Positions 25,829-33,859 of a stretch of DNA of 64,000 nucleotides are shown here, piece by piece (position 1 is the first letter of the stretch; each line of letters opens with the position of its first letter). Below the pieces are notes generated by a model. The model ran no database searches, was not told the DNA's origin, and was given only the letters and a program-made list of their open reading frames with translations. Both the position numbers and the translations under genes were made by a program. Source of the DNA: a bacterium (lineage in GTDB: Bacteria; Bdellovibrionota_C; UBA2361; SZUA-149; JAQTWB01); assembly GCA_028689495.1 (NCBI GenBank), contig JAQTWB010000008.1, forward strand, positions 1 to 64,000, read 5' to 3'.

Positions 25829-27319
25829 CTATTGGACGGGTAGTGTCAGGCGTATTCCATCGCGGTCAGCAATGTTTGGATCTTCAAATGCATTTGTCTC
25901 AGTCAGGGCTTTTTGAGCCGTATCCAAAGATGTCCATGGTATCTGAGTTACATAGCGTTGAGCGAAATCAAGTGTTCGGATTAACGGTTCGGAAATTGCA
26001 CTGAGAGACATGGCCCGTAGAGCTGAAAGGTAGTTGTTTCGAAAAATTGTCGGAATGATAATGCGATTTTCGCCCGCTGCAATCAACTCGGCATTCATCA
26101 TGATTCTGGCGACTCGGCCGTTTCCATCCTTGAAGGGATGAACTTCGGAGATCAGAAACATCATGAAGATTGCCCGTGAAAAAGGGTAGCCTAGCGCCTG
26201 ATAATATTGGAATCCGCGCATTAGAGTTCCAGCTACTAATTCAGGAGCGACAAACTCGGTAGCTCCGGCACGATTTGATTGCGATTTGAATTTTCCCGGT
26301 GATTTTTCTGGTCTCGAACCCATAATTTGCGCATGGCGTTGCTGAAGCAGCTCCAGTAGAGACGGAAATGACGTCGGTAATTTTTTCATTTCAGCTGACG
26401 ATGAAACTATTTTGTAGGTGCCAAGGATGTCATGTGCATCTTCTGGCCTCTGAAGCGGTATTTTCCCTTGAAAAGCAATCTCGGCGGCCTCAGTCACCCC
26501 AAATTCTGTTCCTTCGATAAAATTGGAGAAATAGGCATCGAAAAAAGATATGGTTGACCATTCTTCAGCTTTGTTTAGCTGGCTACGCCGATGGCAGGGG
26601 GCGAGATTGTTTAGGCTGATAAAAAGTTTTTCGAATAATTGCAGGCGGTTTGGATCGAAAGGTTTACCATCTGCGCGAGCACGAGCAATATCGCTGCCAA
26701 GTTGGGCTGTGCGCGTTCCTAGTAGGGCTCCGATAATGTTGTTAAGCTCCGATGCTTCCTGCTCGAGTGAGAGTATTGTGGAGATACTTTTTATTTCGTC
26801 GCGCAGACTGTTCAAGGCTGCTTCTCCAGATAGTCGCAGTACCGTTTCGAGATGCTGTTCTACCTCATGCTTTGTGCAGGTGCGCGGCACGCGAGAGTTA
26901 CGAGCTCGTGAGGGGCGCATGTTTTCTAGTAATGCTCGTGCAGTGGAGCACAAGTAGAGACTGCCAATGAACTTACGGTCGCTCTCGAGTGCAGGAATTC
27001 CCTTACGCGGGCGGATAATAATTCCCGGAAGTCGGATGTCCATTTTTCGGTCGGCAATTACAAATATCGATCCGTCTTCGGCTGGTTTGTTCTCGATGGC
27101 GGTCCGATCGCTGATCAATGCGCCTGGTAAGTAGTTATCGAGTATTTGCCATAGATTCCGTCGGACGATCGTCTCAGGCGAGTCTGTCATATTGCGGCTA
27201 TACAGTTTCGGTCCGACATTGCGTAACTTGCCAGATTGGACAGCACGAATGACGTCCCGTGATAAACGGGTGTTTGAAACAAAAACTTCTGGCATGTTTT
27301 CGGGGAATTTTGCGGACAT
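25829..27319 (-). CDS. Fic-domain protein with N-terminal AbiEi-like domain
   Basis: 496 residues from ATG at 27319 (GAGAG upstream; an earlier in-frame start at 27400 is less likely). Residues ~1-190 resemble AbiEi-type winged-helix regulators (FVSNTRLSRDVIRAVQSGKL, LYSRNMTDSPETIVRRNLWQ, ALISDRTAIE). The C-terminal part is a Fic AMP-transferase with the complete motif SEVHPFKDGNGRVARI. An inhibitory-helix motif (S/T)xxxE(G/N) is present N-terminal to it in FFDAYFSNFIEGTEF, i.e. a class II Fic. It would AMPylate a protein target and be held inactive by its own helix. The AbiEi part may bind DNA. Confidence 0.85.
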   Translation of the reverse strand: MSAKFPENMPEVFVSNTRLSRDVIRAVQSGKLRNVGPKLYSRNMTDSPETIVRRNLWQILDNYLPGALISDRTAIENKPAEDGSIFVIADRKMDIRLPGIIIRPRKGIPALESDRKFIGSLYLCSTARALLENMRPSRARNSRVPRTCTKHEVEQHLETVLRLSGEAALNSLRDEIKSISTILSLEQEASELNNIIGALLGTRTAQLGSDIARARADGKPFDPNRLQLFEKLFISLNNLAPCHRRSQLNKAEEWSTISFFDAYFSNFIEGTEFGVTEAAEIAFQGKIPLQRPEDAHDILGTYKIVSSSAEMKKLPTSFPSLLELLQQRHAQIMGSRPEKSPGKFKSQSNRAGATEFVAPELVAGTLMRGFQYYQALGYPFSRAIFMMFLISEVHPFKDGNGRVARIMMNAELIAAGENRIIIPTIFRNNYLSALRAMSLSAISEPLIRTLDFAQRYVTQIPWTSLDTAQKALTETNAFEDPNIADRDGIRLTLPVQ

Positions 27320-27424
27320 AGCGCTCTCGATTAAGCATATTTGCCAATAACTGGAACTTAACACGGCGATTGTGGCAATTTTTTGGGAGTTAAGAAACAA
27401 CTATTATTGCCAGGACTTAATCGA

Positions 27425-27695
27425 ATCACCAACCAACAGATCCAAGGTGACGATTGGCCGGGCGTGCCGAGCCCCAGCTCGGCGCCGAGTTGCGGCTGCG
27501 GTTCTCTTCCCATCATCACCAACCACCAGATCCAAAGTGACGATTGGCCGGGCGTGCCGAGCCCCAGCTCGGCGCCAAGTTGCGGCTGCGGTTCTCCGCG
27601 CGTCATCACCAACCTACCAGATCCAAAGTGACGATTGGCCAGGGGTGTCGAGCTCCAGCTCGGCGCCGAGTTGCGGCCGCGGTTCTCCTCCCACA
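27425..27695. repeat. Three tandem copies of palindromic repeat family A
   Basis: Palindromes at 27464-27485, 27554-27575 and 27645-27666, about 90 bp apart. Each is preceded by CAGATCCAAAGTGACGATTG (or a close variant) and followed by CGAGTTGCGGCYGCGGTTCT. This fills most of the 490-bp gap between the Fic gene and higB, with only the higB promoter area left (27696-27811). Confidence 0.93.
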
Positions 27696-27811
27696 CAGCT
27701 TCTGATGCAATTATTTCACCGCAGCAACGATATTCGGGTAACCGATAGCTCCATTGGACGATATCGCAGTTTGAGATGGACGAAGGCCTTTGTTTTGGTT
27801 TAAGGTGTCGT

Positions 27812-28348
27812 GTGAGAATAATTTCACGAAAAAAGATTATAGATTTCTGTCGGAAACACGGAAGCGAGGAGAGTAGTCTGAATGCCTGGTATTGTATTTG
27901 CAAACAGACATCTTTCGCCTCATTTGCTGAACTTCGACTGACTTTTCCGTCAGTCGATCGGGTGCGTACAGTTAACGGACAGATTTTGACAGTGTTTAAC
28001 ATTGCTGGAAATAATGTCCGCCTGATTGCAGCAGTTCATTACAACCGGCAGACTGTGTTTGTTCGTCATATCCTGACACATGCTGAATATGACAAAGGGC
28101 AGTGTTGCGAAATTTGCATTTCGCCAGGATTGACTCCCGTCAATCCACTTTTTCGTATCTCCGATACGAAAAAGTCTCCCCTTTATTTATTTTTCTTTTG
28201 TAGGGCCAAAATGGCCCTACATTTACTGCGTTACACGCAGGCATACAGCTCACGCTGTCTGCCTTTTGGGTGTGTTTTTCAACACACCCAAAAGGTAACT
28301 GGAGGATCAGTGGATGAAAAGAAAAGCTCTCGATATTCCGTCTCTTGA
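27812..28348 (+). CDS. higB: HigB-family mRNA interferase toxin with read-through C-terminal extension
   Basis: GTG at 27812 behind AAGGTGT. Residues 1-~100 follow the HigB family closely: RIISRKKIIDFCRKHGS, LNAWYCICKQTSF, ELRLTFPSVDR, LTVFNIAGNNVRLIAAVHYN, TVFVRHILTHAEYDK. Family members stop within a few codons of HAEYDK. Here the frame runs on for about 75 codons through a cluster of inverted repeats and ends inside higA (stop at 28346-28348, 35-base overlap). The extension (GQCCEICISPGLTPVNPLFR...) has no protein-like pattern. The gene is probably a normal toxin whose stop was displaced by an inserted hairpin element. Confidence 0.82.
   Translation: MRIISRKKIIDFCRKHGSEESSLNAWYCICKQTSFASFAELRLTFPSVDRVRTVNGQILTVFNIAGNNVRLIAAVHYNRQTVFVRHILTHAEYDKGQCCEICISPGLTPVNPLFRISDTKKSPLYLFFFCRAKMALHLLRYTQAYSSRCLPFGCVFQHTQKVTGGSVDEKKSSRYSVS
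28148..28295. repeat. Five consecutive inverted repeats between higB core and higA
   Basis: In order: CTTTTTCGTATC/GATACGAAAAAG (28148-28174); GTAGGGCC/GGCCCTAC (28200-28220); TGCGT/ACGCA (28227-28239); GGCATACAGC/GCTGTCTGCC with one mismatch (28240-28263); CCTTTTGGGTGTG/CACACCCAAAAGG, extendable to 15 bp (28262-28295). All are on one transcript between the toxin and antitoxin coding parts. The last ends 18 bases before the higA start. Its loop side holds no ribosome site; GGAGG follows it. Confidence 0.93.
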
Positions 28349-28754
28349 AGCCCACTGGTCAGACTTGAAGCCGTTGTTATCCGTCTATCGCACTCAGGCC
28401 GATTACAATCGTGCCGTATCAGCTATGGATCAGCTACTTGACCTTGTTGGTGACGACGAAGGACATCCATTAGCGTCTTTGCTGGAAACAATCGGTGTGC
28501 TTGTTGAGGCTTATGAAAAACAAAATTATCCACAGCCAACCCCCAGTGCGGTTGAGGCCCTTCGGTTATTGATGGCCGAACATGCACTGTCACAGAATCA
28601 GCTTCCGGAAATTGGCAGTCAGGGAGTTGTTTCAGAGGTTCTTTCAGGGCGAAGGGAACTCAACAAGCGGCAGGTTATTGCATTAGCCCGGCGTTTTGGC
28701 GTCTCTCCGCTAGTTTTTCTTGACGGAGTTTCGGACGATCAGGAGGCGGCCTAG
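28314..28754 (+). CDS. higA: HigA-type antitoxin (XRE HTH)
   Basis: 146 residues, ATG at 28314 behind GGAGG. The long N-terminal helical part (LKPLLSVYRTQADYNRAVSA, MDQLLDLVGDDEGHPLASLL) is followed by an HTH (LMAEHALSQNQLPEIGSQGV, VSEVLSGRRELNKRQVIALA, FGVSPLVFLDG). This is the HigA form that pairs with HigB. It binds and neutralises the toxin and represses the operon. Expression could depend on the hairpin cluster just upstream. Confidence 0.9.
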   Translation: MKRKALDIPSLEAHWSDLKPLLSVYRTQADYNRAVSAMDQLLDLVGDDEGHPLASLLETIGVLVEAYEKQNYPQPTPSAVEALRLLMAEHALSQNQLPEIGSQGVVSEVLSGRRELNKRQVIALARRFGVSPLVFLDGVSDDQEAA

Positions 28755-29055
28755 TTGGTGGGCAACCAGCCCGTCGGATCTAAAGTGAGGATTGGCCAGG
28801 GGTGCCGAGCTCCAGCTCGGCGCCGAGTTGCCCACCCGAAATCACCAGTCCGCCGGATTAAAAACCTCCGCGTTTCATGATTAACGGTGAAAATCGAAAT
28901 CACCGCCGTAGGGGTGCCGAGCTCCAGCTCGGCGCCGAGTTGCGGCGGCGGTTCTCCTCCCGTCATCACCAGCCTCAACCGCTGTTTACAACTTCTATTC
29001 AACAAGCTATTAAGTGGGAATTCTTTCCCGGTCCCACTTAGCCCAGTAATCATTG
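28755..29055. repeat. Two palindromic repeats, families A and C
   Basis: Family A palindromes at 28802-28823 and 28914-28935 (GTGCCGAGCTCCAGCTCGGC). Immediately before the second is a family C hairpin, CGGTGAAAATCGAAATCACC (28885-28904), also found at 50.4, 51.5 and 56.6 kb. No gene; this is the border between the accessory zone and the polysaccharide cluster. Confidence 0.88.
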
Positions 29056-31497
29056 ATGAAAATACTGATCGTCAGCGCCAATCCGCTCATTTCCTCGCAA
29101 AACCCCGGTTCGCCGCGGATAGGTTGCCTGTGCCGCGAACTTGCTAAAAAGCATACTCTGTATTTTCTCTCCCCCTTTACCGAGGCAGAACTCGCCAGCG
29201 CTTATGGCTCCGCCGAGGAGCTGCGGCAGATGCTCGCCGAAGTTGTTCAGCTTCCCCTGGCGCCGCAGCCGAGCTGGCTTGGTGCCTGGGCCCATCGCCT
29301 GATGCGCACACCGCGATATATCACCTGGTTCAGCAATCCGCTTTATTCGCTCAAGGTCCGCGTACAGATAAACGCCGAGATTGCCCGTCTCAAGCCTGAT
29401 CTCATCCTCGGCCATAGCGCCGGCGCTATTCAGTACCTGCCACGGACAACACAGACGAACCTGCCGACTGTGGTTGACCTCGTCGATTCCGGCGCGTTGC
29501 TCAACTCTCGCAACCTGTCACAGGCCGTGACTTCGAGCAGGAGTATATTCGAGCGTTTTGTGCTCACCATCGACAACTTCCTTTTTCACTACTACGAACG
29601 CTGGCTTGCCCGGCGCGGACAAGTTTGCACCTACGTTACCCAGGGCGACTGCGATTACGCCCGCAAGTATTCGGGGATTAACAATGTTGCAGTGGTCGGA
29701 AACGGGATAGATACAAGCTATTTTCAGCCCGGCAGCTGGTGCCGGACGCGGCGTTTGCTGGTGTTTATCGGCGTCATGGATTACGCGCCAAACCGCGATG
29801 CGGCTCTCTGGCTAGGCCGTGAAATTTTTCCACGTCTTCAGCAGTCCTGCCCGGATCTGACACTGGCGCTTGTTGGCATGTCACCGCCAGCCGAAGTTTC
29901 GGCTCTCGGCGATAACCCGGCCATTACCGTGACCGGCACTGTGCCCGATGTGCGTCCCTACCTGTCCGAGGCTTTCTGTTTCGTTTGCCCGATGCGCCTT
30001 GGCGCTGGCCTCAAGAACAAGATCCTCCAGGCCCTTGCCGTCGGTATCCCCGTTATTTCGACCAGGGCAGGAGCAGATGGACTCGATATGACGCCTGATG
30101 TGCATTACCTCGAAGCGAATACCCCCGACGAGTATCAGCAGCAGATTACCCGCCTGATGAACGAGCCCGGGCTTGGCGAGAACTTGATTCGCAACGGACG
30201 GGAGTTTGTCGACCGGGGGTTTTCCTGGGCGAGCCGGGCGGAGGAGCTGGTGGGGATGTTTGGCAAGCGAAGCTTGGCTCAACGCAGTGCAGCCTCGAAC
30301 CCCCGCGTTCTTGTCCTTGATGCCGGGGCTCGGCCCGCACTTGCGGTTATCCGGTCACTTGGTCGGGCCGGGGCAGAAGTAATTGCGGCGGGGGAGTCCG
30401 TTCACGATATCGGGCTCAAGAGCAAGTATGTTGCGGGAACCTTTATCAGCCCATCAAGTTCGGAAAAACCAACCAAGTTTGTTGCCTGGCTTAGGGGGGT
30501 TCTGGAGCAGGAGAAACCGGATATACTGCTACCGATTACCACGGCGAGTACGGAGGCCGTTCTTTCTGCCGCCGAGGAACTGCGCCGGTTCAGCAAAATT
30601 CCTTTTTCCGCAGCTGAGACAATCCGTCAGGCGAACGACAAGTGGGCGTTGTATTTAACAGCCCGGGATATTGGTATCGCCGTTCCCGATACCGAGCTGA
30701 TTAAAAATGATAGTCCTCTGACAAGCGAGGCGGAACAAAGATTGAGGGGCTTTACCTATCCAGCCGTATTGAAGCCAAGGGTTTCGGACTACTTGTCCGG
30801 CGGTCGTATTTGTAAATGGCCGATTATCTACCCCAAAACATTTTCGGATGTTCAGAATTGGTTCGATCGCCGAACTGCCGATATGCCTGACTACTTGCTA
30901 CAGGAGAAACTCCCGGGTGATGGCGCGGGAGTATTTATGCTTTGTCAGAAAGGGGAGGAGAAACTTGTTTTTGCTCACCGTCGTTTGCTTGAGAAACCGC
31001 CGACAGGCGGGGTCAGTGTTTTATCAGAAAGCGTCGATCCCGATGAGCAAGCACTGGCCGCGTCACGCATGTTGCTGAAAAAGCTGAACTGGACTGGCGT
31101 GGCAATGGTTGAGTTTAAAAGAAAGGCGGATGGCCGGATGGCGCTTCTCGAAATTAATCCCAGGTTCTGGGGATCACTTCAGCTTGCGATTCGCAGTGGC
31201 TGCGACTTTCCGGTGGACCTGTGTAACCTGTATTTGACTGACTTTATGTTGCCGACGACCACCTTGGCGAAATTCGAGAAGGGGATTCGCTTGCGCTGGG
31301 TCCTTGGAACGGTTGATCATGTTCTGATTCGTTTGAAGAATGACCCTCTAGCGGCGATGAGGTTTATTTTCGAAAATGGGCTGCAACTTTTTCAGTCCGG
31401 CAAGTCAACCTGCCACGATGTATTTGACAGAAGCGACTGGCGACCTTTCAAGCAGGAAGTAATAAATTATTGTCGCAATCTTATAGGCCGAAAATGA
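29056..31497 (+). CDS. Glycosyltransferase (GT-B) fused to ATP-grasp domain
   Basis: About 813 residues. Residues 1-~405 are a GT4-like GT-B enzyme (MKILIVSANPLISSQNPGS, VVGNGIDTSYFQPG, FIGVMDYAPNRDAALWL, RLGAGLKNKILQALAVGIPV). Residues ~415-813 are an ATP-grasp enzyme with a carbamoyl-phosphate-synthetase-like layout (RVLVLDAGARPALAVIRSLG, YPAVLKPR, LLQEKLPGDGAG, ALLEINPRFWGSLQLAIRSG). ATP-grasp enzymes ligate acid and amine groups, so the fusion could add a sugar and an amide-linked group to the same glycan. ATG 29056 (TTG 29053 also possible), no strong ribosome site. The next gene overlaps the stop by four bases. Confidence 0.85.
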   Translation: MKILIVSANPLISSQNPGSPRIGCLCRELAKKHTLYFLSPFTEAELASAYGSAEELRQMLAEVVQLPLAPQPSWLGAWAHRLMRTPRYITWFSNPLYSLKVRVQINAEIARLKPDLILGHSAGAIQYLPRTTQTNLPTVVDLVDSGALLNSRNLSQAVTSSRSIFERFVLTIDNFLFHYYERWLARRGQVCTYVTQGDCDYARKYSGINNVAVVGNGIDTSYFQPGSWCRTRRLLVFIGVMDYAPNRDAALWLGREIFPRLQQSCPDLTLALVGMSPPAEVSALGDNPAITVTGTVPDVRPYLSEAFCFVCPMRLGAGLKNKILQALAVGIPVISTRAGADGLDMTPDVHYLEANTPDEYQQQITRLMNEPGLGENLIRNGREFVDRGFSWASRAEELVGMFGKRSLAQRSAASNPRVLVLDAGARPALAVIRSLGRAGAEVIAAGESVHDIGLKSKYVAGTFISPSSSEKPTKFVAWLRGVLEQEKPDILLPITTASTEAVLSAAEELRRFSKIPFSAAETIRQANDKWALYLTARDIGIAVPDTELIKNDSPLTSEAEQRLRGFTYPAVLKPRVSDYLSGGRICKWPIIYPKTFSDVQNWFDRRTADMPDYLLQEKLPGDGAGVFMLCQKGEEKLVFAHRRLLEKPPTGGVSVLSESVDPDEQALAASRMLLKKLNWTGVAMVEFKRKADGRMALLEINPRFWGSLQLAIRSGCDFPVDLCNLYLTDFMLPTTTLAKFEKGIRLRWVLGTVDHVLIRLKNDPLAAMRFIFENGLQLFQSGKSTCHDVFDRSDWRPFKQEVINYCRNLIGRK

Positions 31498-32642
31498 AAG
31501 AGAATATATTGCTCTTTATTGAAACTGGTGGCCCCGGCGGCGCGGAGCGGGTAGTCGTGGAGTTGGCCGCCGAATATCTGCGGCAGGGACACGCGGTCCA
31601 TGTTGCGACCCTGCGCACTGGCTGGCTTACCGAGACTTTATCTTCGAAACAAATTTCATTCTCCGTTTTACAGGGCGGCAAAACCCCTGATTTTAATCTT
31701 GTGCGTCAGCTTTCACGGTTGATGAAGGAGAAGAAAATTACCTTTCTGCACTCCCATCTGCTTGATGCCAATTTCTATGGGGCCATGGCCGCCCGGTTTA
31801 GCCGTTTTTGCGGTTTGCCGGTAAGGCACGTTGGCACTGAGCACGGAGACGTGCATCACCCGGACGGAAAACACCTGGTCGGGTTAAAACTTAAGACCAT
31901 CTGCTTTCTCGGGTCAAAACTTACCGCCGTATCGGACTATACTCGTCGAGCGATGATAAGTTATGGGGCTAATCCGGCGAAAGTCACCGTGGTCGGAAAT
32001 CCGATAACCAGTCCGCTATTAACTGATCCGGAGAGTATTCGGCGACTTCGGGTGATGAAGCGCCAGGAGTTGGGGTTGACGGAGGATGAATGGGTCTGGA
32101 TTCATGTTGCGAATATTCGACCAGTTAAAGATCAGGAGACATTGATTCGCGGATTCGCCAAAGCACTTGAGGAAGGCCGGCAATCTCAACGCCTGCTTAT
32201 TGTTGGCGATGGACCACTTCGCGGCGGACTTGAAGAGCTGGCCCGGGAATTAAATGTAAGCCAGGCAATCTCATTTCTTGGCTTTCGCGATGATGTTCAC
32301 GAGCTCCTTGCGGCAGCTGATGGTTTTATTTTGACCTCAAGAAGCGAAGCGCTGCCAATGTCGATACTTGAAGCGGCGCTGGCAGGGTTGTATGTGATTT
32401 CGTCGGATGTCGGCGGTGTCGGTGAGGTGATTAGGGACGGGGAGACGGGGGCATTGTTTCCGGTAGGGGATGTTGACGGGTTGGCGTCACGGATAAGAAC
32501 GATATCGGCGCAGGCGGAGTTTTTTAAGCAAAAAGGCGGCTTGCTCAACCGTTGTGTGAGTGAAAGATTTTCACCGATATTCATCGGGCAGGAATACCTT
32601 ACATTGGTCGGTAATACAGAATCCCGGAGTCTGTCCCAATGA
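31494..32642 (+). CDS. Glycosyltransferase, GT4
   Basis: 382 residues from ATG at 31494, overlapping the previous stop (ATGA). The N-terminal loop is FIETGGPGGAERVVVELAAE, then HVGTEHGDVHHPDGKH. The donor-binding half has WIHVANIRPVKDQETLIRGF, IVGDGPLRGGLEELA, TSRSEALPMSILEAALAGLYVISSD (E-x7-E) and GGVGEVIRDGETGALFP. A retaining GT-B transferase on the cytoplasmic side of the glycan assembly. Sugar unknown. Confidence 0.9.
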   Translation: MKENILLFIETGGPGGAERVVVELAAEYLRQGHAVHVATLRTGWLTETLSSKQISFSVLQGGKTPDFNLVRQLSRLMKEKKITFLHSHLLDANFYGAMAARFSRFCGLPVRHVGTEHGDVHHPDGKHLVGLKLKTICFLGSKLTAVSDYTRRAMISYGANPAKVTVVGNPITSPLLTDPESIRRLRVMKRQELGLTEDEWVWIHVANIRPVKDQETLIRGFAKALEEGRQSQRLLIVGDGPLRGGLEELARELNVSQAISFLGFRDDVHELLAAADGFILTSRSEALPMSILEAALAGLYVISSDVGGVGEVIRDGETGALFPVGDVDGLASRIRTISAQAEFFKQKGGLLNRCVSERFSPIFIGQEYLTLVGNTESRSLSQ

Positions 32643-33859
32643 AGATACTTTTTATCACCTCGCAACCCCCTTCCGCTACCGGGTCTGGCGGGGAACTTCG
32701 CTCGTTTTATTTTTTACGAGCAATGGCACAATTTGCCGATGTCCATTGTGTTTTTTCGTCACCTTCTCCCGATGCGAGTTTCAGCGATATTGAGTCATTG
32801 GCGGTTTTAGGCGTTTCGGCGATTTCGCGTGAGGAGTTTGGTCCGGGATCGGCCCGATTAACTCGTGGCGGCCGTTTAAATGAAATTTACAGCTTGCTTC
32901 GGAGGGAGCCTTGGTCAGTTGCGGACTACGCATCCGAGCAGCTTCGCACGGCGCTACATTCTCTTGTTGATAAGTTGGAATTCGACGTAATTATCGCTCG
33001 TCATACAACATCGGCTTATTGGTTTTTACGAGATAAAGGTCTTGCGGCATATCTCCCAAGGTTGATTGTGGATGTGGACGATGTGAAAGTTGGGCGCGAA
33101 ATATCGCAATCTCCTCGAGTCCGTTTGGACCGGTGGATGGAGTTTTTGTTCCATCGAAGACTTGCCAAGGCCGGGGCAGTTACAACCGCATCAGATGACG
33201 ATAAGGTTTATATTGAGAGATTAGCTATCTCCGACCATTGTGTTGTCGTGCCTAACATTTACATTCCCCCGGATGAGCATTTTTCCCGGCATGGGGTGAA
33301 TGAGTTAAACCTTTCAGAAAAGTACATCCTGTTTTGTGGGCAGATGTCGTATGGGCCTAATGAGGAGGGGTTAAGATATTTTATAAACGATATTTGGCCG
33401 ATTCTTTCCGGTATGGACCCCGACCTGCAATGCCTTGTCATCGGTCGTGGTGGTAGCGAGGCTCTCGCCGCCGCAGCACGTGAAGCAGGTCTTGATTATC
33501 GAGGAGAGGTCGCCTCCACGGCACCTTATTATTCGGCAGCTCGAGCGGCAATCGTGCCATTGCTCTCCGGATTTGGAACCCGGATAAAAATACTTGAGTC
33601 CCTGTACTGCGGAACACCGGTGGTGTCCACCAGTAAAGGTGCGGAGGGGTTGGCCGTGTCCAATGACCGGGATATCCTGCTCGCCGACACCGCCGGTGAG
33701 TTTTCGGCGGCTGTAATTAAAATTCTACAAATGACCCCGGACCAATTAACCACCCGGATTGCTAATGGACGTGAACTTATAACCAGACATTACAGCGAGG
33801 ATGCAGTCGTAAACGGTCTTCGAGAGGCAATACATTTGCTTGACCGGAGTCCATCATAA
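32639..33859 (+). CDS. Glycosyltransferase, GT4-like
   Basis: 406 residues; ATGA overlap with the preceding gene. It opens MKILFITSQPPSATGSGGEL and resembles the sugar transferases of exopolysaccharide systems, with IIARHTTSAYWFLRDKGL, VDVDDVKVGRE, KYILFCGQMSYGPNEEGLRY and ARAAIVPLLSGFGTRIKILE then SLYCGTPVVSTSKGAEGL. The position of the E in KILESLYCGTPVV is the donor site. It is part of the translationally coupled set with the two genes around it. Confidence 0.88.
   Translation: MKILFITSQPPSATGSGGELRSFYFLRAMAQFADVHCVFSSPSPDASFSDIESLAVLGVSAISREEFGPGSARLTRGGRLNEIYSLLRREPWSVADYASEQLRTALHSLVDKLEFDVIIARHTTSAYWFLRDKGLAAYLPRLIVDVDDVKVGREISQSPRVRLDRWMEFLFHRRLAKAGAVTTASDDDKVYIERLAISDHCVVVPNIYIPPDEHFSRHGVNELNLSEKYILFCGQMSYGPNEEGLRYFINDIWPILSGMDPDLQCLVIGRGGSEALAAAAREAGLDYRGEVASTAPYYSAARAAIVPLLSGFGTRIKILESLYCGTPVVSTSKGAEGLAVSNDRDILLADTAGEFSAAVIKILQMTPDQLTTRIANGRELITRHYSEDAVVNGLREAIHLLDRSPS

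Noticed and set aside
28148-28174. First hairpin in higBA as a simple Rho-independent terminator
   Set aside because: The stem is strong but is followed by TCTCCCC rather than a T run, and four more hairpins follow before higA, which must be transcribed.
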